Positions 57,833 to 64,000 of a DNA stretch of 64,000 bases are shown piece after piece (position 1 is the first letter of the stretch; each line of letters starts with the position of its first letter). The DNA comes from Methylobacterium pseudosasicola (GTDB lineage: Bacteria > Pseudomonadota > Alphaproteobacteria > Rhizobiales > Beijerinckiaceae). The stretch spans positions 1-64,000 of the forward strand of contig NZ_FOTK01000030.1 of assembly GCF_900114535.1 (NCBI RefSeq), in the 5' to 3' direction. Below the pieces are notes generated by a model that made no database searches, was not told where the DNA came from, and saw only the letters and a list, made by a program, of their open reading frames with translations. Position numbers and translations under genes: made by a program.

Positions 57833-58791
57833 TCAGTCGAACAGGCCCGGATCCCCGCCCTTGGCACGGGGCCTGGAGGTCATGTCGTCACGCGACTGAC
57901 GCACGAGGTGGACCAGGTCGATCGGGGTCGGAAGATGCTCATCCTTCGCCTCGACGAGGAGCAAGGCCAGCTTCGTGATCCCGAGCGGGGTAACCCTCAG
58001 CTTGATCACGAGCTTGTCAAGGACAGTCCCATCCGCCTTTTTAACCGACACCGTCTCAGGCACCTCGACGAGTTCCTCGGCATCGAGGCGCTCCTGCCAA
58101 CCGATGTCATCGCCGCCCTTCGTGCGCTGGTAGAACCACCGCACGCTCGCCTCCGTGTTGCGCATGTAGACGAATAGCGCGGACGGCCTTACGCCCAAGA
58201 GCTTGGCGACGTCCGTGACGCAGTAGGCGCCGTCGGCGTTGGCGATAAGGTCGTGAGCGGCCACGGTGACGGCCTGCTCCTGGATCGTATCTCGCGCGAC
58301 AGCCAGAGCCTGACCCTGCTCGGCGACGACGCCCTCCAGCTGGATCGTGCGCTGGGCATACTGTGCGACCAGCTGCATGGCGTTGTGCGGGTTCGAGAGG
58401 AACGCCATCGGGTCGATCGGCTTCGGCGCGGCCACCGCTCCGTAGCTGCCGGTTCGGCGGATCTCGGGCAGGATCTCGGTTGTGACCTTCTTGCGGAAGC
58501 GCCACGTGGTTGACCCTTGAACGAGCGCTTTCTGGCAACGCATCACCAGGCTGTACATGCCGCTCTCGGTGACCGTGAGGACCTCGCCCTGGGGCCTAAG
58601 AAGATCTTAGACCGCTCGTCGGGATCGAGCGCCCTGAGCGAGACGCTCGGGTTGGAGAGCTTCAGGGCGGCGCATAGGTCTTTGGCGATCAATTGCGGGC
58701 CGTCATCGAGCGTGGCGAACCGGACTTCGTGCCCATCGAAGTTGAAGGTGGAGAGTTCAGGCGGGGCCGGGATGCGGGTGACGGCGTTCAT
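57833..58791 (-). pseudogene. Bro-N antirepressor split by a frameshift
   Basis: The N-terminal Bro-N domain (FNFDGHEVRFATLDDGPQLI, then LSNPSVSLRALDPDERSKIF) reads in one frame from 58791; its natural continuation (QGEVLTVTESGMYSLVMRCQ, then FRKKVTTEILPEIRRTGSYG) reads in another frame to 57833. The shift lies within 58543-58606, near a palindrome CTAAGATCTTCTTAG. The C-terminal half (about 150 residues) includes a KilA-like or P22AR-type region. An intact version would relieve phage repressor control. Confidence 0.75.
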
Positions 58792-59447
58792 CAGGCCCTC
58801 CCGCCATTGAGCTCGACGGCCACGAACCTGTAGCCCTCGGGCAGCGAGACCTCGCCCTCCTCGGCGGCCGGCCCGACGAGGATCCCGCCCGCGAATTTGC
58901 CGTCCTCGACCAGGGCGTAAAGCTCGGCGAAGTCACTGCGGACCTTCCCGGCCGCGGCGTACGTCCACGGGGTGTCGACGCCGCCGATGCGAACCATGCC
59001 GAAGCCCGGGGCGCGGAACAGGCTGATCGAGGACCGCTCTGCCCCCGGCAGGAAGCGCGCCGGATCACGGCGGAAGGCCGCCTCGCGGGCGCGGTCCGCC
59101 GGGCCACCGGGGAGATCGGCGTTGACCTCGGCGAGGAGGTCGCGGGTCTCCATAGGGGCCTCGATTACGTCCATCCGCGCGGAGAACGCCACCAGAAGCG
59201 CGAGCCTTACCGCGGGGAAGGCAGGCTCGAAACCCGGGTCCTGCGCCTGCTCCATCAGGAGGGCGTGGCCAGCCTTCGGGTCCCGCTTACCGAGCGCGGC
59301 GGCCTCGTCGTAGAGCTGAGCCTCGCTGAGGAGGCCGCACGCGTTGAGGAGATGGGTTTTCACCTGCGAGATCTCCCCACCCGACATCCGCTTAGAGGGG
59401 CGCGTCAACAGCGCAACGATGCTAGGGTTCAAATTCGGCTCGGACAT
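58791..59447 (-). CDS. Hypothetical protein upstream of the antirepressor
   Basis: A 218-residue protein starting MSEPNLNPSIVALLTRPSKR. It contains MSGGEISQVKTHLLNACGLL, many Glu/Ala-rich helices, and ends with LPEGYRFVAVELNGG. Its stop shares one base with the antirepressor start (TGATG). No family is recognised. It is the first gene of the minus-strand immunity-side operon. Confidence 0.65.
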   Translation of the reverse strand: MSEPNLNPSIVALLTRPSKRMSGGEISQVKTHLLNACGLLSEAQLYDEAAALGKRDPKAGHALLMEQAQDPGFEPAFPAVRLALLVAFSARMDVIEAPMETRDLLAEVNADLPGGPADRAREAAFRRDPARFLPGAERSSISLFRAPGFGMVRIGGVDTPWTYAAAGKVRSDFAELYALVEDGKFAGGILVGPAAEEGEVSLPEGYRFVAVELNGGRA

Positions 59448-59562
59448 GAAGCTGACTTTCGTGTTCGACCAGGCTCCGGGCGGCGGCTCCAACCCCGCTT
59501 CCCGGGGCCACCCCAGCGGGGCGGCTATCCCATAAATGGCACCTTTCCGGATTCGCGCAACC

Positions 59563-59597
59563 TTGTAGCGCGAGGAAATCTTGCTAGATTGGCGCCA
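59563..59597 (+). promoter_or_regulatory. Leaderless-type promoter of the XRE gene
   Basis: A TTGTAG -35-like hexamer (59563-59568), a 16-base spacer, and a TAGATT -10-like hexamer (59585-59590) end only six bases before the ATG at 59597. Transcription would begin about at the start codon, as for lambda cI from PRM. CTTGTAG and CTTGCTAG copies in the same stretch might be operator half-sites. Confidence 0.45.
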
Positions 59598-59836
59598 TGT
59601 TTCCCACCGGCCCCCAGATCCGCGCCGCGCGCGCCCTGCTGAACATGTCCCGCGATGAGCTCGCGGCCATCTCTGGCGTGTCAGCTAGGACGATCGACAA
59701 TCTCGAAGGCGAGAAGCGCGAGCCGATCCAAGCGACGCAGATCGCGGTGATGTCGGCCCTCATGGCGGGGGTGGAGTTCCTGCCGCCGGATCCGGAGCTC
59801 TGCCGCGGTCCGGGCGTCTGCCTCGTAGCCCGCTAG
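59597..59836 (+). CDS. XRE-family repressor-like regulator
   Basis: A 79-residue protein, nearly all helix-turn-helix: GPQIRAARALLNMSRDELAA, ISGVSARTIDNLEGEKREPI, then a short C-terminal end. The pattern (recognition helix SARTIDNLE) is typical of small Cro/CI-type repressors. It is divergent from the antirepressor operon, which fits control of the shared 149-base intergenic region. Confidence 0.85.
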   Translation: MFPTGPQIRAARALLNMSRDELAAISGVSARTIDNLEGEKREPIQATQIAVMSALMAGVEFLPPDPELCRGPGVCLVAR

Positions 59837-60081
59837 GCCTCGACCGACCGGGTCCGCTTGCTCCCCTTGGGCCCGCGCAGTTCCGGGGCGCCCCGCATCA
59901 GCGTAGCCGGCCCCGCTCCCCAGCGCTCCTCGCACGATGACGCCGGATCCGCACCGGACTCCCGGCACCAGGCTAGGTGCCGCTGCAGCTGGGCCTGGGA
60001 CGGCCTGTGCCGCAGCCGGGCCTCCCAATCCTCCTGCCGGGCGGCCCGGGCGCTGACGCCGGCCTCCGGCGTCGAGGCCAC
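59833..60081 (-). CDS. Possible small basic protein
   Basis: An 82-residue frame starting with GTG: ARAARQEDWEARLRHRPSQA, then QLQRHLAWCRESGADPASSC and a basic end. It overlaps the XRE stop by four bases on the opposite strand. No ribosome binding site is visible, so it is uncertain. Confidence 0.4.
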   Translation of the reverse strand: MASTPEAGVSARAARQEDWEARLRHRPSQAQLQRHLAWCRESGADPASSCEERWGAGPATLMRGAPELRGPKGSKRTRSVEA

Positions 60082-60152
60082 GTCAGGCGGTACGCGACGC
60101 CTGCGAGCGCGCGAATCAGTGCGGGCTCGGAATAGTCGGGAATGGGATCTGC

Positions 60153-60248
60153 TTAGATGCCTGCCCTCAGCAGCATCGCCCTGACAGCAAAGTCGACTTC
60201 GGCGGGCTGGATGTCCGCCGGGATGGGGGGTGGGACGGCGACCGTCAC
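60153..60248 (-). CDS. 31-residue peptide at the end of the lysis chain
   Basis: Starts with GTG inside the stop of the 45-residue gene (GTGA at 60245-60248): MTVAVPPPIPADIQPAEVDF, then AVRAMLLRAGI. Only the overlapping context supports it. Nothing further is recognised. Confidence 0.4.
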   Translation of the reverse strand: MTVAVPPPIPADIQPAEVDFAVRAMLLRAGI

Positions 60249-60382
60249 AGGGATCGCTCCCATCGCGGGGGATCCGTCATCGGCGCGTTCGGCACCTCAT
60301 GTCGGGCCATCAGGACGATCCCCGTGACGACGCCGATCGCCCACGCCACTAGGGCCACGGCTGGGGTGAGGATCGGGCTCAT
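60245..60382 (-). CDS. 45-residue membrane protein
   Basis: MSPILTPAVALVAWAIGVVT, then GIVLMARHEVPNAPMTDPPR: one membrane segment and a charged tail. Its ATG overlaps the preceding stop (ATGA at 60379-60382) and its stop overlaps the next GTG. A membrane protein at the end of a lysis cassette might assist the holin, but there is no proof. Confidence 0.55.
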   Translation of the reverse strand: MSPILTPAVALVAWAIGVVTGIVLMARHEVPNAPMTDPPRWERSL

Positions 60383-60702
60383 CGCCGTCCCCCGCCGCCG
60401 CCGGATGGACGCCTGTTGAGCGCCTCGGTGTTATCCTCGGTCGCTCCGGTGAGGTTGCGGATCGCGTGGGTCAGCTCCGTAGCCGCTTCGCGCGCGTCGC
60501 CGATCAGGTCCCGGTCGGCCGCGTCAAGCCGCAACGTCGCGGCACGGGTGGCAGGAACCTGATTGGGGGCTGTGGTGTCCGGCACCCAGCGCTGTTTGAT
60601 AACTCCGCCGACGATGCCGGAGGCGGCGGCCAGCATGCCAAGCCCCGAGGCAAGCACCGCCTTCCAAGGCTCCAGGATGTCGAGGATCGCGGAGAAGCTC
60701 AC
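60379..60702 (-). CDS. Membrane-anchored hypothetical protein
   Basis: A 107-residue protein starting with GTG: MSFSAILDILEPWKAVLASG, then a membrane segment LGMLAAASGIVGGVI, then a charged region AADRDLIGDAREAATELTHA and a Gly-rich end GGGGGRR. The start overlaps the previous stop (GTGA at 60699-60702). It may be a spanin- or holin-related partner; unknown. Confidence 0.6.
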   Translation of the reverse strand: MSFSAILDILEPWKAVLASGLGMLAAASGIVGGVIKQRWVPDTTAPNQVPATRAATLRLDAADRDLIGDAREAATELTHAIRNLTGATEDNTEALNRRPSGGGGGRR

Positions 60703-61181
60703 GATGCGAAGCCCCTCGGCAGGGGCGCCGGCGGGGCAGCCCTCATCATGGCGAAGACCCGGCCCGCGACGACGATGTCGCGACCGGCACGGAAGGAGGA
60801 TCTGACGTCGGAGATCGCCAGAGCGGCCGAGAACGCGGCACCGGTGCCGAAGGCGCCGAGCGTGGGCATGTAGAAGAGCGTGGCGAGGTAGGCGTGCAGC
60901 CCGGCCCCGAGGAGTGCTGTCAGGGCACGGAGCAGCGGTGTCCGGCGCCAGTGCCCGTTGATGGTCAGCGCGGCGATGCGGACGAGCGCGATCGATCCGA
61001 TGAGAAGCGCCCAATGCTCCTCCGGCATGACGCTGGCGAACCGGTCCCAGATCGGTCCCGTCGAGAACGTCCGGCCCGGCAGGGCAAGAACCAGGGCGAG
61101 GAGCGCGTCGGTGCCGGCGCAGTGCCATTCAAGGTCGCGGGAAGGCGTGAAGACCGTGGGGACGCTACGGATGCTCCTCAT
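60699..61181 (-). CDS. Multi-span membrane protein of phage type
   Basis: A 160-residue protein with about four membrane segments (LLALVLALPGRTF, WALLIGSIALVRIAAL, LLRALTALLGAGLHAYLATL in parts). The NGHWRRTPLLRAL block between segments is shared with phage proteins found near lysis genes in Rhizobiales. Its ATG overlaps the Rz1-like stop (ATGA). Function unknown, perhaps holin-like. Confidence 0.65.
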   Translation of the reverse strand: MRSIRSVPTVFTPSRDLEWHCAGTDALLALVLALPGRTFSTGPIWDRFASVMPEEHWALLIGSIALVRIAALTINGHWRRTPLLRALTALLGAGLHAYLATLFYMPTLGAFGTGAAFSAALAISDVRSSFRAGRDIVVAGRVFAMMRAAPPAPLPRGFAS

Positions 61182-61486
61182 GGTGTGGATCCCTGCTCAC
61201 GCTCGCGGATCACCCCGAGCGCGCCGTGGCAGTCCTGCCAGGCCGCATGCAGATCGCCGACGTACCGCCCGACGGCGGCCGCGGTGCGGGGACGCCCAGG
61301 GACCGGCGGCTCGCCCGAGCATGCGAGCTGCTCAGGGGTGTAGGTTTGTGCCTGGAGCTTGATGCGGGGCGCCTGGACCGGGGCATGGTCGCAAACGGCG
61401 AAGAGCGCGAGGATGATCAGCACCAGGATCCACCGGCGGAACCGGTAGGCCAGCAGGATCAGGAGGAAGGCGACGAGGGTGCTCAC
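61178..61486 (-). CDS. Rz1-like spanin subunit
   Basis: A 102-residue protein starting with GTG in the stop region of the Rz-like gene (GTGA). A membrane segment (WILVLIILALFAVC, whose Cys could be a lipid site) precedes a Pro/Gln-rich part and a typical end: TYTPEQLACSGEPPVPG, VGRYVGDLHAAWQDCHGALG. Cys-rich, Pro-rich outer-spanin proteins look like this. With the upstream Rz-like protein it would bridge the two membranes in lysis. Confidence 0.65.
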   Translation of the reverse strand: MSTLVAFLLILLAYRFRRWILVLIILALFAVCDHAPVQAPRIKLQAQTYTPEQLACSGEPPVPGRPRTAAAVGRYVGDLHAAWQDCHGALGVIREREQGSTP

Positions 61487-61992
61487 TGGTGCCTCCCCGA
61501 TGCAGGGGCCAGCGCATCGAGCGCGGCGTCGATCGCCGGCGGGACCGCAGCGGGCTTGGCCCGGGTGCGGGTGCTCCCGGACGCGCAAACCACCGATTCG
61601 GCGCCCTCGATGCGGGCCATCGCCTCCCGCGCTCGGAGGCGCTTCTCGGCCTCGGCGCGGGCCTCGGCGAGCCGGCGATCCGCGGGGGCGGCGTCGACGC
61701 CCTGCTGCCAGGACAACTGCCGTGCCTTCTCGGCGTTCTGGACCGCGACCTCCTCGGCCTGGCGATAGTCCTCCTGGAACCGGGCGGCGTCCGCCCGGGC
61801 GGCGGCAAGGTCGGTGGTGAGCCGGTGGACGTAGCCCGCCCCGAACAGCACGAGGTCGACGAGCGCGAGCGGCGGGGCGACCCTCATCGCGAGGGTCGGC
61901 ATGAGGAAGAAGGCCGCCACCGCCGCGGCGACGGCGATGATGCCGCCGATGCCGAAGGGCGTGCTGATCAGGGAGAAGAGGAGCTCGAACAT
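61483..61992 (-). CDS. Rz-like inner-membrane spanin subunit
   Basis: A 169-residue protein. The N-terminal part has two membrane segments (about 10-32 and 38-55), then a long coiled coil (LAAARADAARFQEDYRQAEE, LAEARAEAEKRLRAREAMAR) as in inner spanins of lambda Rz type. It follows the endolysin remnant by four bases and overlaps the Rz1-like gene by four bases. Confidence 0.7.
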   Translation of the reverse strand: MFELLFSLISTPFGIGGIIAVAAAVAAFFLMPTLAMRVAPPLALVDLVLFGAGYVHRLTTDLAAARADAARFQEDYRQAEEVAVQNAEKARQLSWQQGVDAAPADRRLAEARAEAEKRLRAREAMARIEGAESVVCASGSTRTRAKPAAVPPAIDAALDALAPASGRHQ

Positions 61993-61996
61993 CGTC

Positions 61997-62590
61997 TCAG
62001 ACCCCCTTCAGGCAGAGGGCGCGCTCGGCCTCCCTGCGCTTTACCAAGCCCTTCACGACGCGGCCGTTGTCCTTGTCGTAGAGTAGGAAGGCGTTTCAGG
62101 CGGCGCGGCGGTCGCCGGCGTTGTAGAGGCGGACGATCGAGCTACGGCAGAATCCGCTGGTGCCGATGTTTTAGGAGAGCGAGAGCGCGGCGACGTAGAA
62201 GTCGTCGCCCATGTCACGCTTCACGCACCGCTCGATGGCCGGGGCGTAATCCTCCCCGAGGCGCTTCACGAGCATCGCCTAGCACTCGGCGATGGTGAAC
62301 TTCATCCCCATCCGGGCGCCCTTGGTCTCGCCTACGCAGACCGTCGGCACGCCCCCGCCATCGCGATATGCCTTTGTCCGCATGCCTTCGAAGCCGGTGA
62401 TCCTGGTGCAGCACAGGGTGGCGAAGAGCGTCCCTGCGATGAAGCAGGTCTTGCCCTTCGAGGCCGGGCCGGGGGCGACGGCCTCGATCGTCGTGACCTG
62501 GATAGGGACGGCGACGACGGGATGGGCCGTGGCGATGACGGCGGCCGCGGCGGGACCGCGGAACGCGCGGAAGAGGCAAGCGAGGTTCAT
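61997..62590 (-). pseudogene. GH24 endolysin with three in-frame stops
   Basis: One reading frame of 198 codons keeps lysozyme features over its whole length, including the Glu-8-Asp-5-Thr active site: Glu 68 in ITGFEG, Asp 77 in KAYRDG, Thr 83 in VPTVC. Three stops interrupt it: TAG at codon 104, TAA at codon 140 (where SLSYN is expected) and TGA at codon 165. Downstream NIGTSGFCRSS and GLVKRREAERALCL remain intact. The ATG overlaps the holin-like stop. It is most likely a recently inactivated phage endolysin. Confidence 0.85.
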
Positions 62591-62781
62591 GCCCCGCCTC
62601 CCGTCGCGTCCGCATTCCCGGACACCTTCTCCTGGGAGACCAGGCGGGACCCGAGCGCGAGCAGGGCGAAGGTCATGTTGGCCCCGGCCATCTGGCCCGG
62701 GGTGAACACGTCGGAGGCTGAGTAGAAGCCGATCCCAACCTGAGCGGCGTCGAACACCGTGGCTGCTACGAGCAAGCGCAC
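62587..62781 (-). CDS. Holin-like membrane protein (DUF7940-type)
   Basis: A 64-residue frame with two membrane segments: MRLLVAATVFDAAQVGIGFY and MAGANMTFALLALGSRLVSQ. The GTG at 62781 starts inside the family region; upstream in frame the sequence IRIADIDLRLVENARCVLEH continues to look like the family, but no ATG, GTG or TTG opens it. It overlaps the endolysin remnant by four bases. The family gives phage holins. Confidence 0.6.
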   Translation of the reverse strand: MRLLVAATVFDAAQVGIGFYSASDVFTPGQMAGANMTFALLALGSRLVSQEKVSGNADATGGGA

Positions 62782-63020
62782 GCTCCAGGCATGCTCGAGG
62801 ACGCACCTGGCGTTCTCGACGAGCCGGAGATCGATGTCGGCGATCCGGATGCCTATGGCGGCCCCCTGAGGTGGGTGCCGCCCCCGGCGATCCGGTGGGG
62901 ACGTACAGCAAGGGGGGACGGGTGAGACGTCGCCGGTGGCCGGGGGCAGCGTGGCCCTAGGATCGGCTCGGCCCCGTCACGCGTTCCAGGTCACGCGCGG
63001 CGCCGGCGCTCCGATCGGCG

Positions 63021-63356
63021 CTAGACGACGGTGACGACGCGTCCGGCTTTCAGGACGAGGCCGACACCGTCTCTGCAGACGCCCACGGCCCCGTGCCGGA
63101 CCCCCACCCCGCCGTAGAACGCCAGCCACCGGCGGACCTCGCCGATCGGCACGCCCGAGGCCTGCATGACGTCCACGGCTTCTATGTCGTCCAGCCCGTC
63201 GAGCACCTGCTCCATGCCAGGGATCCTGTCGCCGTAGCGCCGGATCGCATGGACGGTGACACGGGCCCGAACGCCGTCGGAGTGGTCGTGCTCGACAACC
63301 GGGGGCGCCGGGGACGGCGATGCGGCGGCTTGGACGGCGTAGGCTGCGACGGGCAC
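63021..63356 (-). CDS. Hypothetical phage protein
   Basis: A 111-residue protein with a GTG start (63356) preceded by GGAGAG at eight bases: MPVAAYAVQAAASPSPAPPV, then RARVTVHAIRRYGDRIPGME, ASGVPIGEVRRWLAFYGG and a Gly/Val-rich end. No family is recognised. It is the first gene on the minus strand before the lysis cassette; the gap of about 240 bases to the holin-like gene shows nothing. Confidence 0.55.
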   Translation of the reverse strand: MPVAAYAVQAAASPSPAPPVVEHDHSDGVRARVTVHAIRRYGDRIPGMEQVLDGLDDIEAVDVMQASGVPIGEVRRWLAFYGGVGVRHGAVGVCRDGVGLVLKAGRVVTVV

Positions 63357-63762
63357 GGCGGCTCTCCGGTGTGGGTGGAGAGAGGGTCCGACAGGCAGGG
63401 GATTCGGGCAGGGGGCGCGAGAAAGATCGTTCCCATCGCGGTCGGGAACCTGGCCTCAGACCGGTGCGCACTCTGCCGCGCAAATAAATCCGACCGCATT
63501 AGAGCCTCGCTGAGCGGTCTGATGAGGCTGGGTGGCACTCGGTGACAGCTGCCTAAAACAGGTGGTCCTGGCGCGTCTCTAACGAAGCCCTGAGGTGGCT
63601 CGCGGGTCAAATCGGCGATGCGAGTTCAGCAAGTATCTTCCAAGGTCTACTAGCGACCGCGTCAACTCTGGTCGCCTAGACATAAGCATAGGTCGGAAGG
63701 AAGTTGTCTCTCGATCGTGTCGGTGTGGTGCCCGACTCGATGTACGAGATCGAGAGACAGGG
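63357..63762. other. Intergenic region, divergent promoters likely
   Basis: A 406-base interval with lower GC than the flanks (for example GACATAAGCATAGG near 63680). Minus-strand frames here lack ribosome sites and family signals. Promoters for the two divergent genes are expected; no hairpin terminator or repeat is evident. Confidence 0.45.
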
Positions 63763-64000
63763 ATGTACGACGCACACGCCGGGCGCGATCGCGCCCTCGA
63801 TTTCCGGTGGGCTGTTCCGGATAGCCTGCTGTGGGTGTCCGGAATTCCGGACAACTCCGACAAGCTCTACGATCAGTCCAGGCGCTCCATCCTGGCAGCG
63901 GCATGCATCGCCGCCGACGAGCGCCCGAACGATCCCGAAGCCTGGTGGCTCAGCTACTCCCGTCGGAAGGAGTTCTATAAGGACGCGCAGCGCTACGAAG
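63763..64000 (+). CDS. Partial hypothetical protein, cut by the window edge
   Basis: An open frame from ATG 63763 runs to the end without a stop, at least 79 residues: MYDAHAGRDRALDFRWAVPD, then SLLWVSGIPDNSDKLYDQSR and DPEAWWLSYSRRKEFYKDAQ. GAGAGACAGGG precedes the ATG. The codon pattern is coding-like; no family is recognised. The 3' end is missing. Confidence 0.55.
   Translation, partial: MYDAHAGRDRALDFRWAVPDSLLWVSGIPDNSDKLYDQSRRSILAAACIAADERPNDPEAWWLSYSRRKEFYKDAQRYE

Noticed and set aside
61997-62590. Stop-codon recoding of the endolysin
   Set aside because: All three different stops would have to be read through, and all core genes in the window use normal stops; mutation is simpler.
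63579-63863. A 94-codon minus-strand frame near the right edge
   Set aside because: Composition is shadow-like and it overlaps the partial plus-strand frame that has better codon use.
49310-64000. Second attachment-site copy of the tRNA 3' end
   Set aside because: By eye no repeat of the last 20 bases of the tRNA was found to the right; it may lie outside the window.

Overview
The window reads as chromosomal DNA of a GC-rich alphaproteobacterium, most likely Methylobacterium or a close relative. This is an inference from gene content and order: an sdhCDAB and petABC respiratory set, hisB-DUF2628-hisH-hisA-hisF, a FUSC/DUF1656/HlyD efflux trio, DUF2147, DUF29 and CHRD proteins, and many palindromic intergenic repeats. 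No species-level marker is present.

Positions 1 to about 49,200 are core genome. In order: ndk and small secreted proteins; a three-gene aromatic-acid-type efflux system; the tRNA amidotransferase genes gatC, gatA and gatB; ruvX; a long minus-strand chain hisB > DUF2628 > hisH > hisA > DUF29 > hisF > dihydroorotase-like > plsY > dprA; mtnP; the cytochrome bc1 genes petA > petB > petC with a clear terminator; an ABC exporter; an Inh-type lipoprotein; sdhC > sdhD > sdhA > sdhB; an SLC13 permease; a glycine-rich secreted protein; amn; trmO with a GDSL hydrolase; an amino-acid exporter; a sulfotransferase-like protein with an APS kinase; guaA; a nucleotide-exchange-type carrier; two Tat-targeted oxidoreductases; a CHRD protein; and an OPT transporter. 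Palindromic repeats sit in the intergenic gaps near 122-233, 7491-7670, 10311-10417, 36959-37050, 43601-43695 and 46302-46514.

A tRNA-Met gene (49260-49336) marks a sharp change. From there to the right edge the DNA looks like a prophage or prophage-derived island: very small genes with 1-4 bp overlaps, a Bro-N type antirepressor split by a frameshift, an XRE repressor with an apparently leaderless promoter, and a lysis cassette (holin-like, GH24 endolysin, Rz-like, Rz1-like). The endolysin carries three in-frame stops and the antirepressor is frameshifted, so this part of the element is decaying. No integrase, terminase, portal or capsid gene is visible; the other end lies outside the window.

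Within the island the less ordinary parts are: a stand-alone P-loop ATPase (50715-52001) next to five degenerate hairpin repeats spaced about 61 bp apart, which resembles a decayed CRISPR array; a chain of six tiny overlapping genes upstream of that ATPase (52130-53417); a Lon-type AAA+ ATPase without a protease domain followed by a metallophosphoesterase operon (53781-57391); and a gene whose only plausible start directly after its neighbour's stop is ATT. Starts, small genes and repeat alignments were derived by eye; family assignments rest on recognised motifs, not database searches.
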